Shown: piece by piece, positions 25,496-33,920 of the stretch
How the letters are laid out: every line of letters begins with the position of its first letter
Numbering within the stretch: the stretch's first letter is position 1
DNA from: DASVXQ01 sp036392615
Lineage (GTDB): Bacteria; Actinomycetota; CALGFH01
DNA: 64,000 bases
Assembly (NCBI GenBank): GCA_036392615.1
Contig: DASVXQ010000611.1
Span: 3,295 to 67,294 of the forward strand
Direction of reading: 5' to 3'
Position numbers and translations under genes: made by a program
The notes under the pieces: model-generated
Databases searched by the model: none
Seen by the model: the letters and a program-made list of their open reading frames with translations, nothing else
Told to the model about the DNA's origin: nothing

Positions 25496-26059
25496 ATGAC
25501 CACATCACCGGCCACGGTGCCCAGGCCGGTGACCTGGGGACTGCTCGCAGCCTGGGCGGTGCACGACCTGGAGGAGCTGGCCACCATGGCACCCGCCTTA
25601 CGCCGGATCGTGGCCCGCCTGCGCCCCCGCTACCCGCAGCTCCCCGACGGTGTGTGGGAGCGGCTTGAGGTCTCGCCCGCCCATGTCGCTGTCGCCATCG
25701 GGCTGATGGGCACGGTGATGACGACCGCGGCCGTAGCCGGCGCGCGCAGCGGCGGGCGCTCCGGCTTTTACCAGGCAGTCCTCGCCGGCTTCGGCTGGCA
25801 CGCCGTTGGGCACGTCGCCCAGTCGATCGCCGTGGGTGGCTATGCCTCTGGGGTGGTGACCGCGCCGGTGGTGGTGGCGCCGTTCTCGGTGTGGGCATGG
25901 CGGCGGCTGCGTGCCGCAGGGGTCCCGGCCGAGCTCGGCCGGTCCAGCGCCTGGGGGATGGTGCTGTTGCCGGTGACGCTGGGTGCCGCCCACTTCGCCG
26001 CGCACCGGCTCACCCGGCGGATCGGCGCGGCGGGCGGCGCGTTCTTGCGGTCACGCTGA
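25496..26059 (+). CDS. HXXEE-domain membrane protein
   Basis: ATG 25496 is preceded by GGAGG; 187 residues. The family hallmark His-x-x-Glu-Glu is present as HDLEE (H23, E26, E27) at the end of a first helix. Further helices carry GWHAVGHVAQSIAVGGY and HFAAHRL, whose His residues also fit the family. The fold resembles membrane metal-binding proteins, but no reaction is known. It is flanked by two IS630 relics in the same orientation. Confidence 0.8.
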   Translation: MTTSPATVPRPVTWGLLAAWAVHDLEELATMAPALRRIVARLRPRYPQLPDGVWERLEVSPAHVAVAIGLMGTVMTTAAVAGARSGGRSGFYQAVLAGFGWHAVGHVAQSIAVGGYASGVVTAPVVVAPFSVWAWRRLRAAGVPAELGRSSAWGMVLLPVTLGAAHFAAHRLTRRIGAAGGAFLRSR

Positions 26060-26065
26060 CCCGCC

Positions 26066-26432
26066 AGGCCAGGCGGTTTGCCGCCTACGACGGCAACCTG
26101 AACGCGCCTACCTTCATCGACTTCTGCCGTCGGCTGCTCGACGATTCGCCTTGGTCGATGTCCTTGGTCCTGGGCGGCCATCTGGTGCACCGCTCGAACG
26201 CTGTCGAGGCGTTCGCCGCGTCCACCGCAGGTCGGCTGCGGCTGTGCTTCCTGCGGGGTACTCACCGGAGTTGAACCCCGACGAGTGGGTGTGGAAGCAC
26301 GTCAAGCACGACCCGGGTCGGCCGTGTCGGTGTCAGCGGTCCCGCTGATCTCAAAGCCAAGGCGGTGGCCGCACTGCACCGGCTGCAAAAGCTCTCACAT
26401 CTGTGCAGAGCTTCTTCCGCGACCCGAAATGA
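26066..26432 (+). mobile_element. IS630-family (DDE_3) transposase relic
   Basis: AAYDGNLNAPTFIDFCRRLL and VHRSNAVEAFAA are in one frame; YSPELNPDEWVWKHVKHD (26259-26312), which carries the catalytic Glu, is in another; LKAKAVAALHRLQKL is in a third, and SFFRDPK plus stop ends it. The second catalytic Asp (LDGHPVHR in relatives) is changed to Gly (LGGHLVHR). The N-terminal half is gone. Confidence 0.8.
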
Positions 26433-26569
26433 ACCTCGTGCATCAATCGGAGCGCCGCGCCCCCGGTGCCGGGCCACGTGGGCTAAGCGTGGCGTTGGTT
26501 ACCGGTGGGTACGCTTGGTGCACGGTGATTTCCAGCGGCGGTGCGCATGCGGCGTGGGGAGGGGGGCCG

Positions 26570-27883
26570 ATGGACTACGAGACGATCGCGCAGGAGTTGC
26601 AGGCGGCGCGGGCCCGCGGTGACCGCTTCCAGCGAAGCGCTTCGCAGGCCGTGGAAGGTGCGGCGCTGCTCCCCGCCGCTTTGGAGGAGTTGGTGACCGC
26701 GCTGGAAGAGCTGCGCGTCGCCGAGGAGGAGGTCCGGGTCCAGAACGAGCAGCTCGCCGAGGGCCAGCGGTCGGTCGAGGAGGCCCGCGACCACTACCAG
26801 GGTTTGTTCGAGTTCGGCCCCGCGCCTTACCTGATCACCGATCGTGTCGGGGTCATCATGGAGGCGAATCGGCGGGCAGCCGGGCTGCTGGGAGTGGACC
26901 AGCACTTTCTGATTGGCCGCCCGTTGGCGATGTTCGCCTCCGGTGAGGATCGGAGGTCGCTGCGGGACCGGCTGAACCGCTTGGATGCTTTGGACGGCGA
27001 TCGTTGGCGACTGACCGTTCAGCCGCGTCAGCGCCAGCCGGTCGAGGTGTTGGTGTCGACCAGTGTGGCCCGCGATGCGGCCGGTGTCATCGAGTTGCGC
27101 TGGATGCTGCTGGACGCCGAATCCTCCAACGCCGGCGCGGCCGAGCAGCCAGCCACCTCCGGTGAGGCGGCCCTGTCGCTTGCGGAGTTGGCGCGCAGGG
27201 CGGGAAGCGACCCGGTGTGGATGACGGCTGGGACAGTATCGGAGTGGGACCAGCTCGCCGAAGGGCTGTATCGGCTGGTGCGCACGGCCGTGCCGTTGCT
27301 GCGGGCCGATGGTGCCGGGTTGATGCTGGCCGACCAGGATGGGGTGTTGCGCTGGATCACCGCCTCCAACGAGGCCGAACGCGCCTTCGAGCAGGCGGAG
27401 CGCGAGCTTGGGGAAGGGCCGTGCATCGATGCGTTCATCTCCGGCGAGACGATCTGGACCGCGGATCTGTGGGCGGATCCCCGATGGAACCGGCTCGGGC
27501 CGGTCGCCCGGAGCAACAAGGTCCGCGGGGTGCTGGCCGCCCCCGTGATGCTACGTGACCGTCCGATCGGGACCTGCAACGCACTCACCAATACCCCGCG
27601 GGCTTGGACGGATGGCGATGTGGGTGCCATCGCTGCCTACGCGGGCATGGTCGGCCAGCTGATCGGCTCGTCCAGCGATGCTCGGCAAAAGGGTGAGCTG
27701 GCCGAGCAACTCCAGCACGCGCTCGACGCGAGGGTGCTGATCGAGCAGGCCAAGGGCGTGCTGATGGAACGCCACGGCCTGGACGGCACGACGGCGTTCG
27801 CTCGGTTGCGGCGGGCTGCGCGCTCGTCCTCCCGTCCGATCGCCGAGGTCGCCCGCGAGGTCATCGAGGGCCGATCCGGGTAG
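26570..27883 (+). CDS. PAS-GAF-ANTAR sensory antiterminator protein
   Basis: ATG 26570 (after GGGGAGGGGGG) gives 437 residues. An N-terminal coiled coil (about 30-75) is followed by a PAS domain (YQGLFEFGPAPYLITDRVG, about 80-180), a GAF domain (about 225-370, EGPCIDAFISGETIWTADLW) and a C-terminal ANTAR domain (AKGVLMERHGLDGTTAFARL). ANTAR domains bind paired RNA hairpins and prevent termination, so this is a signal-dependent antiterminator, probably cytoplasmic. Its targets are not visible here. Confidence 0.9.
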   Translation: MDYETIAQELQAARARGDRFQRSASQAVEGAALLPAALEELVTALEELRVAEEEVRVQNEQLAEGQRSVEEARDHYQGLFEFGPAPYLITDRVGVIMEANRRAAGLLGVDQHFLIGRPLAMFASGEDRRSLRDRLNRLDALDGDRWRLTVQPRQRQPVEVLVSTSVARDAAGVIELRWMLLDAESSNAGAAEQPATSGEAALSLAELARRAGSDPVWMTAGTVSEWDQLAEGLYRLVRTAVPLLRADGAGLMLADQDGVLRWITASNEAERAFEQAERELGEGPCIDAFISGETIWTADLWADPRWNRLGPVARSNKVRGVLAAPVMLRDRPIGTCNALTNTPRAWTDGDVGAIAAYAGMVGQLIGSSSDARQKGELAEQLQHALDARVLIEQAKGVLMERHGLDGTTAFARLRRAARSSSRPIAEVAREVIEGRSG

Positions 27884-27940
27884 GGCGCATCCGGTCCGTT
27901 AGCCGCCTGTCATGCGGCGCGCCGACGTGATCCCGCGGCG

Positions 27941-28099
27941 TCAGCCGCGCCCGCCGGCGTCGCGGATCGCGTCGCGAGTGGCGCCCCGGCGGCGCTTGAC
28001 CTCCTGGAACAGGCCCCGGATCTCCCGGTGCTGGTGGAGCAGGAAGCTGATGGCGTCGCCGTCCGGCCGCGTAGTGGCGGACTGGTCGCTTGCGGTCAT
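27941..28099 (-). pseudogene. Hemerythrin-like gene, N-terminal fragment
   Basis: ATG 28099 has AAAGGA upstream, and the reading frame stops after 52 residues. DAISFLLHQHREIRGLFQEV is the start of an HHE-cation-binding (hemerythrin) domain with its first helix and H-x-x-x-R motif. Relatives have about 150 residues or more, so the iron site is incomplete. Its start overlaps the stop of the sortase fragment (ATGA), so the two were once an operon. Confidence 0.65.
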
Positions 28100-28235
28100 G
28101 ACCGTTCCTTTCTCTGGGATGCCGCGGGGTCTGGCAGCGCATGGACCACCAGGTTGTCGCGGTAGCGCCCGCGGGCCTGATGGAAGGGGACGCCGCAGGT
28201 CACCAGCAGCAGCCGCGGCCGCCGCCGGCGCGGAA
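28096..28235 (-). pseudogene. C-terminal fragment of a class E/F-like sortase
   Basis: The frame ending at 28096 reads RPRLLLVTCGVPFHQARGRY followed by RDNLVVHA. This is the TLxTC active-site region (Cys) and the catalytic Arg region of actinobacterial sortases. The N-terminal two thirds, with the catalytic His, are missing; the break lies near tRNA-like repeat C. It therefore cannot function. Confidence 0.65.
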
Positions 28236-28276
28236 CACGTCGGCCGGCAGAGCAAATGTGGCGCAGGTCACGCAGA

Positions 28277-28329
28277 GAGTCCTCTGCACGGCATGCAAGG
28301 GTCAGGGGTTCAAGTCCCCTCAGCTCCAC
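28277..28329 (+). repeat. Repeat C: 3' half of tRNA-Ala(GGC)
   Basis: From GAGTCCTCTGCACGGCATGC the copy runs through CAAGG-GTC, T-arm AGGGG-TTCAAGT-CCCCT (28303-28320) and CAGCTCCA, stopping before CCA. One G of the variable loop is missing relative to repeats A and B. It shares its left flank with repeat B but not the right flank. Confidence 0.75.
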
Positions 28330-28422
28330 TCTTCCCGGGACCACATCCTCCCGCTCAGCACTGCTGGCCGCAGGACGGCGTTTCGCTCCCTTTGGGCGTT
28401 CAACCGTATCGGGCATGGTCTT

Positions 28423-30096
28423 TCAGCTTGCCTGTTCGGCGAGGTACTCGTGGACGAGTTGGACGGCGATGGCGCCCTCCCCAACGGCCGACGCCACGCG
28501 CTTGATGGACCGGTGGCGCACGTCACCGGCAGCGAACACACCGGGCAGGCTGGTCTCCAGGAACAGCGGCGGCCGCGCGAGCGGCCAGCCCGTGGGCAAC
28601 CCACCGGCACCGAGAAGATCACGTCCCGTCAGCAGGTAGCCGTGCTGGTCGGAGCGAACGGTATCGCGCAGCCACTGCGTGTGCGGCTCCCCGCCGATCA
28701 GCACGAACAGGCCGGCCGCCGCGACGGTCTGGGTGACGCCGTTGCGGCCGTCGCGCAACGTCAGGCGCTCCAGGCACCCGCCGCCTTGCCCGTCGATGAC
28801 CTCGGTGCGCAGCCGGACGGAGATGTTAGGGGTCGCGTGGATCTTCTTGACCAGGTAGTCGGACATGGTGGTGCCGAGGGCATCGCCGCGGACCAGCACG
28901 GTGACCGACCCGGCGTGCTCGGCCAGATGCAGGGCGGCCTGGCCGGCTGAGTTGCCGGCGCCGACCACGAACACCTGTTGGCCCTGCATGGCGCGGGCCT
29001 CGCTGCCCGCGGCACCGTAGAACACCCCGGCGCCCGCCAGGGCCTCCAGGCTGGGCACCCTCAGCCGCCGCCAGGACACCCCGGGCGCGAGGATCACCGC
29101 CCGGGCCGCGACCTGCCGCCCATCGGACAGCCGCAGCAGGCGCTCGGAGCCATGGGCGGTCAAGCCGGTCACCGCCTGGGCGAACACGAAGCCGGTGCCA
29201 AACAGCCACGCCTGCTCGAAGGTCCGAAAGGCCAGGTCATCGCCGCTGATCCCGTGGGGAAACCCGGGATAGTTGCGGATCAGCGAGCTGGTCCCGGCCT
29301 GGCCGCCGAACACCTCCGGCTCCACCACCAGAGTGCGCAGCCCTTCCGAGGCCGCCGAGACCGCGGCGGCCAGCCCGGCGGGCCCGGCACCAACGATGGC
29401 GACGTCGTACGTCGCTGGCTCGGGACGGGTACGTGCGCCGAGGAACTCACTGAGCTCAGCGTGGGAGGGGTCGACCAGCACCTGGCCGGTGCGGAAGACC
29501 ACCACCGGCAGCCGGCTGCCGTCCTGCCCGGCCTCCTCCAGGATCCGGTGTCCGGCCTCGGAATCGTGCGCGTAGAACCGGTACGGCATGGCCACGCGGG
29601 TCAGGGTGTCGCGCAGCTGGTGCGACCGTGGCTCCCACTGGCGGCCGACGATGCGGATGGCCACAAACGACGGCTCCTGGGTCTTGCTCCAGCTGGCCAG
29701 GAACTCGCTCACCGGCGGATACAGCCATCGCTCCGCCGGCTGCCACGGGGTGAACAGGTGGTAGTCGATCTGCCCCAGCGTCATCGCCCGCACCGCCGGG
29801 TGGGCCGCGGTGTAATCCCCCCGGCCCACCAGCAGGACCCGTTTGGCCGCCGGGTGCAGCTCATGGGCGGCCACCAGCAGATCCACCCCGCCCATCTGGG
29901 TCATCGGCTGGCCGGCGACCACCAGAGCGACCGGCTGCGACCGCGCCGCCAGCTGCCTGAGGGTGGTCAGCGCCGCCGCCGCCGAACCCTCAGCACGGAT
30001 CTGGTAGTCGATCCCGAAGCGGCGACCAAGGTCAGCTGTCAGCGCCTCCAGCACCGCGCGGTCCTCATCGGCCAGCAACAACACCGGCGTCCCCAT
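28423..30096 (-). CDS. Pseudo-receiver/thioredoxin-fold/thioredoxin-reductase-like FAD fusion protein
   Basis: ATG 30096 (after GGGGGTGGAG) gives 557 residues. Residues 1-130 match the receiver-like domain of fused response-regulator/thioredoxin-reductase proteins, but the phosphorylated Asp region reads VAGQPMTQM (family: ADQRMPGM) and the conserved Lys is Thr in LFTPW. Residues about 150-235 are thioredoxin-like. The FAD domain begins with VAIVGAGPAGLAAAVSAA near 242; the NADPH motif is VVGAGNSAGQAALHLAEHAG; GVFAAGDVR closes the FAD site. The CxxC of true thioredoxin reductases is replaced (YGAAGSEA). It likely transfers electrons from NADPH to an unknown acceptor without disulfide chemistry. 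Confidence 0.88.
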   Translation of the reverse strand: MGTPVLLLADEDRAVLEALTADLGRRFGIDYQIRAEGSAAAALTTLRQLAARSQPVALVVAGQPMTQMGGVDLLVAAHELHPAAKRVLLVGRGDYTAAHPAVRAMTLGQIDYHLFTPWQPAERWLYPPVSEFLASWSKTQEPSFVAIRIVGRQWEPRSHQLRDTLTRVAMPYRFYAHDSEAGHRILEEAGQDGSRLPVVVFRTGQVLVDPSHAELSEFLGARTRPEPATYDVAIVGAGPAGLAAAVSAASEGLRTLVVEPEVFGGQAGTSSLIRNYPGFPHGISGDDLAFRTFEQAWLFGTGFVFAQAVTGLTAHGSERLLRLSDGRQVAARAVILAPGVSWRRLRVPSLEALAGAGVFYGAAGSEARAMQGQQVFVVGAGNSAGQAALHLAEHAGSVTVLVRGDALGTTMSDYLVKKIHATPNISVRLRTEVIDGQGGGCLERLTLRDGRNGVTQTVAAAGLFVLIGGEPHTQWLRDTVRSDQHGYLLTGRDLLGAGGLPTGWPLARPPLFLETSLPGVFAAGDVRHRSIKRVASAVGEGAIAVQLVHEYLAEQAS

Positions 30097-30383
30097 CTCC
30101 ACCCCCCTGGCACGACGTCCCCGAGCTCTGCCCATAGCCGCCCGATGGCTGCCCAAAGCGTCCGCTGGGCCAATCATCAGTTACGGGGACGTCCGGGGAG
30201 CGACGCCATTACCAGCGTGCCTGGTCCAACCCGACCAGCCAGCAGCCGCGAGTGCCCGCTGGGCACATCGCGCCCAGCAAGGGCTATCGAGCCAAGGGAC
30301 CGGTGACGACATCTGGGCGCGGCGCGGTCAGGCGGTCGTCCAGTTCCGGCAGCAGATGAGCGGCATGTAGCGCCGCCGGTCCG

Positions 30384-31877
30384 CTACCAGCTCGTCGGCT
30401 TCGACGGCATGTAGAGCCAGACCTGGAAGAAGTTGCCCAGATCCTGGCCCGAGATCCGTTCGCACAGCGCGATGAACTGCGCCGTGGTGCCATTGGCTTG
30501 CCGGTGCTCGGCTGTCCAAGTCTTCAGCACCTGGAAGAACGCATCAGCGCCGATCTTGTCGCGCAGCGCCTGCAGCGTCATCGCCCCGCGGCGGTAGACC
30601 GCGCGGGCGAACATCGTGTCGCGCTGCGGATCGGCGATCACGACGTTCCAGAACGAGCTGGTCGCCGGGATGCTGTTGAACTCCGCCACGAACTGATCGT
30701 GGGGTGACGCGCCGCCCAGGTGCTCGGTCCACAGGTACTGCGCGTAGGAGGCGAACCCTTCGTTCAGCCAGATGTGCCGCCAGTCCGCGACCGAGACGCT
30801 GTCGCCGAACCACATGTGCGCCAGCTCGTGCGCGATCGTGCTGCTGGAGCGCACAGCCGAGTACACCGGCCGCGTCTGCGTCTCCAGCGAGAAGCCGAGG
30901 GGCTGCCCGTTGTACGTGGCGTTGTCGGCGATCGCGCCGGTCGAGTTGAACGGATACGGACCGAAGTTCTTCACCCACAGGTCGGTCGCCTCGGCGGTGG
31001 TGTTGTAGAAGAAGTCGACCGCGTCGGGCCGGGTGGCGATGATCGTTGGATCGACCGCGACCGTCTCCGGAATGCCGCCCGGCGTCCTGCCGGTCTTGAG
31101 CACCCAGTTGCCGATGTCGGCCGTGGCGAGATAGGTGGCCATCTGGTCCGGCTCGTCCCACGTGAAGGTGCTCTTGCCGTTCGCGGTCACCTGCGAGACC
31201 AGCCGGCCGTTCGCGACCACGCTCTTGCCCTCGGGGACCGTGACCCGGAACGTCCACGTCGCCTTGTCGCTCGGATGGTCCGACAGCGGCATCCAGGTCG
31301 AGGCGACGTTGGGCTCATCGCCCATGAACGCGCCGTCGTCGGTGTGCAGGAAGCCGTACGGGGAGCCGAACACGATCGGCGAGCCGACGATCGTCTGGGG
31401 GACTCCGCCGTAGTCGACCGCCACGTTGAACGTCGAGCCCTTCCCTAGCCGGTTGGGCGGCGTGATCTGCAGCTCCTGGCCGTCGCGGCTGTAGGCAACG
31501 GGATTGTCGTTCACACGCACCGCGCTGACGTCGAGCTGCTGGAGATCGAGGTCGAAGCGTGACAGGTCCTGCGTCGCGCGCGCCCGGATGACCATGGTGC
31601 CGTCCAGCCGGTCGGTGGCCGGGTCGTAGGAGAAGGTCAGGTCATAGTGCCTGACGTCGTAGCCGCCGTTGCCGAGCAGTGGGAAGTAGGGGTCGCCGAC
31701 GCCGGCCGCGCCGGGCTCGCCGGGCGCCGCCAGCGCGGCCGCCTGAAGCTGGGCCACATCGGGATCGGTCGCCACGGCGCCGGTGCCGACGTGCGCATGC
31801 GCCGCCGGTAGGGGGAACGCAAGGCACGCGATCACACCTGCCAGCGCGAGCACCCGGGCTACACGAGATCGCAACAT
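30384..31877 (-). CDS. Secreted M1-family zinc aminopeptidase-like protein
   Basis: ATG 31877 (after GGAGGGAG) gives 497 residues with a Sec signal ending at AAHAH. The catalytic block is HELAHMWFGDSVS, followed after 18 residues by NEGFASY, the gluzincin HExxH-x18-E arrangement. Upstream, the exopeptidase (GAMEN-like) region is not canonical. The N-terminal saddle domain is present, while the long C-terminal helical domain of PepN is absent, as in short secreted actinobacterial members. It probably trims peptides outside the cell. Confidence 0.9.
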   Translation of the reverse strand: MLRSRVARVLALAGVIACLAFPLPAAHAHVGTGAVATDPDVAQLQAAALAAPGEPGAAGVGDPYFPLLGNGGYDVRHYDLTFSYDPATDRLDGTMVIRARATQDLSRFDLDLQQLDVSAVRVNDNPVAYSRDGQELQITPPNRLGKGSTFNVAVDYGGVPQTIVGSPIVFGSPYGFLHTDDGAFMGDEPNVASTWMPLSDHPSDKATWTFRVTVPEGKSVVANGRLVSQVTANGKSTFTWDEPDQMATYLATADIGNWVLKTGRTPGGIPETVAVDPTIIATRPDAVDFFYNTTAEATDLWVKNFGPYPFNSTGAIADNATYNGQPLGFSLETQTRPVYSAVRSSSTIAHELAHMWFGDSVSVADWRHIWLNEGFASYAQYLWTEHLGGASPHDQFVAEFNSIPATSSFWNVVIADPQRDTMFARAVYRRGAMTLQALRDKIGADAFFQVLKTWTAEHRQANGTTAQFIALCERISGQDLGNFFQVWLYMPSKPTSW

Positions 31878-32095
31878 CGCAAACTCCCTCCGCCTGGCCG
31901 AGGTGTGCATTGTACGGAAGTTACTCCCGGTCTGCCCCGAGTCAAGCTGTCCGAGCTGATCGCGGTCGGGATCCCGAATCGGACCTGCCCTCAGCTCGCG
32001 TGAAACAGCCGTGCACGAGCGGTCCTTCGCGCGCTGAGGCGGCGATGCTCCACGATGCTCAAGGGCGTCTTCGGGTCATCGACAGCAGGTCTCTG

Positions 32096-32123
32096 GATGG
32101 CATGCAGGGAGTCGGGGGTCACC
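32096..32123 (+). repeat. Repeat D: possible degenerate fourth copy of the tRNA-Ala half
   Basis: CTCTGGATGGCATGCAGGGA followed by GTCGGGGGT resembles the left half of repeat C (CTCTGCACGGCATGCAAGG). The T-arm is not intact, and the copy runs into the histidine kinase stop codon. Chance similarity is possible. Confidence 0.35.
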
Positions 32124-32127
32124 CGAC

Positions 32128-33519
32128 CTACGGCTTGTGCGCCCGGATGGGGATGCGGACCCGCAGGACCGTCTCATCCGGCCGGGAGTCGATGCTGATC
32201 GTGCCGCCGTGGCGCTCCTCGACGATGCGACGTGCGATGTCGAGGCCAAGACCGGTGCCCTCGCCTGGGTCCTTGGTCGTGTAGAACGCCTCGAACGCGC
32301 GTGCCGCCACCGGCGGCGGCATGCCGGGACCGGTATCGCCGATCTCGACGACCACGACACCCCCGTCAGCCCGCGTCGCTACCCGCAGTGTTCCCTGGCC
32401 GTCCATCGCGTCGATGGCGTTGTCGATGAGGTGGGTCCACACCTGGTTGAGCTCGCCGGCGTAGGCCTCGATCCGGGGGACATCGGCGCTGTAGTCACGC
32501 ACGACCCTGACACCGTCGCGCAGTTTGTGCCCGACCATTACCAGGGTGCTCTCGAGACCGTCCGTCACGTCGATGTGCTGCATCGACGCACGGTCCATCT
32601 GGGAGTAGGACTTGAGGGCGGCGACGAGGGCGGAGACGCGCCGGGTCGACTCTTTCACCTCCGAGAGGAGCGAGGCCACCGAGCAGGTGCTCGCCACCCA
32701 TTCCATCCCCGGCTCCAGGGCGGCTCCCGGGAGCACGGTCGCCGCCCGTTCGCACCAGGCGAGGTCGGCTCCGGCGGCAGCAAGCGCCGGGGCAATGATC
32801 CAGTCTCGCTCAACGCCATGGCGGGTGAGCCACGACGACAGGGCCTCCTCCTGGTCGGCCATCGCCAGCGGGTCCAGGACCGCCGCCCGAGGCTCGATCT
32901 CACGGCGCAGCGCGTCGAGCGCCCTGAACTGCCCGGCCGAGATCTCATCCTGAACGAGCCGGCCGAGCGACGAGAGCAGCGTCTGGCACGCATCCTCCAG
33001 GTCGTCGACGGCCCGAGTGGCGGCGGCTGCCGGATTGTTGATCTCGTGCGCGAGGCCGGCGGCGAGCGTGCCGAGGGTGACCAGGGACTCGCGCTGCCGC
33101 ACCGTCGACTCAATGGAGCGCGCAGTCCCGTACAGCCCCGCGATGAGGTGTCCGCCGAACGGGAACCAGGCGTTCGACCGCTCACGCAGCACCTCGGCTG
33201 GCACTCGAAGCACCCGCCCAGCGGCCACTCCTCGCCCGGTCGCGAGATAGACGCCGTGCTCGTCCCAAGCGCGGAACCCGCCGGCCCAGCGACCGGGTGT
33301 GTGCATCGTCCCGACCACGGTCTCCTCGCGGCCAACGTGGCGTATGAGGTCGATGGCACCGTCCACCAGCACCCACCAGAAGTCCGCGTGCTCACCTTCG
33401 CGGAACAGGTCGACGCCGGGCTCGACCCGCACCTCGGTGCCAGCCTCGATCAGTTCCGCCAGCTGGTCGTCGGTCAGACCGTCGAAGATGCTGAGCGAGC
33501 GAAGGTCGGCGACGCGCAT
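32128..33519 (-). CDS. Sensor histidine kinase with N-terminal cyclic-nucleotide-binding-like domain
   Basis: 463 residues. Residues 1-120 form a CAP-like cyclic-nucleotide-binding fold (IFDGLTDDQLAELIEAG, FREGEHADFWWVLVDG). The dimerisation/phosphoacceptor helix has GTLAAGLAHEINNPAAAA. The catalytic domain has LNQVWTHLIDNAIDAM (N), VEIGDTGPGMP (G1) and GTGLGLDIARRIV (G2). Its ATG overlaps the stop of a deleted receiver-thioredoxin-reductase gene (ATGA). Kinases of this type usually sit beside such a fusion, so it has probably lost its coupled partner; the copy at 28.4-30.1 kb may substitute. Confidence 0.9.
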   Translation of the reverse strand: MRVADLRSLSIFDGLTDDQLAELIEAGTEVRVEPGVDLFREGEHADFWWVLVDGAIDLIRHVGREETVVGTMHTPGRWAGGFRAWDEHGVYLATGRGVAAGRVLRVPAEVLRERSNAWFPFGGHLIAGLYGTARSIESTVRQRESLVTLGTLAAGLAHEINNPAAAATRAVDDLEDACQTLLSSLGRLVQDEISAGQFRALDALRREIEPRAAVLDPLAMADQEEALSSWLTRHGVERDWIIAPALAAAGADLAWCERAATVLPGAALEPGMEWVASTCSVASLLSEVKESTRRVSALVAALKSYSQMDRASMQHIDVTDGLESTLVMVGHKLRDGVRVVRDYSADVPRIEAYAGELNQVWTHLIDNAIDAMDGQGTLRVATRADGGVVVVEIGDTGPGMPPPVAARAFEAFYTTKDPGEGTGLGLDIARRIVEERHGGTISIDSRPDETVLRVRIPIRAHKP

Positions 33520-33663
33520 CAGATCGTGGCCAGGTAGCGGTGCACGAGGTGGATACGCGCCTGCTCAAGCATGTCGCTGCCCATCATTTCCGGCATCCGC
33601 TGGTCGGAGGCGATCCGCAGAGACCATGGGTCGTCGACAGCCAAGGATGGCGGGTTTGCTCAT
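33519..33663 (-). pseudogene. Internally deleted receiver/thioredoxin-reductase gene
   Basis: The original start (MSKPAIL, ATG 33663) is followed after a one-base shift by AVDDPW, then IASDQRMPEMMGSDMLEQAR, which is a receiver domain with its Asp, and then directly by HLVHRYLATI and a stop. The last part matches the C-terminal end of the full-length fusion protein (QLVHEYLA in the copy at 28.4 kb). About 500 codons have been lost. The stop overlaps the histidine kinase start. Confidence 0.6.
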
Positions 33664-33920
33664 AGGACCAGCCTCTGGTGTCCTCGGTACCTGCCCGAAA
33701 AGCCGGCTGCCGCAAAGCCTACCTGCGGGTCTCTACCGGTGCACGGCTTCTGCTCCCATCCCGTCCCCTCGATCGATGGGCAATGGCGGCTCGAAAACCA
33801 AAACGACCGGAAACCGGTAACCGCCGCATCAAAATAGATAACGGACACAGCTTTGCCGTCCTCGGGCCGCGTCCGGCCACCAGATACCTCGTCCGAGCGG
33901 CGGGTCGGTCACAACCCGGC

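Noticed and set aside
28423..30177. Classic thioredoxin reductase (trxB)
   Set aside because: The CxxC motif is replaced by GAAGSE, and two extra N-terminal domains are present.
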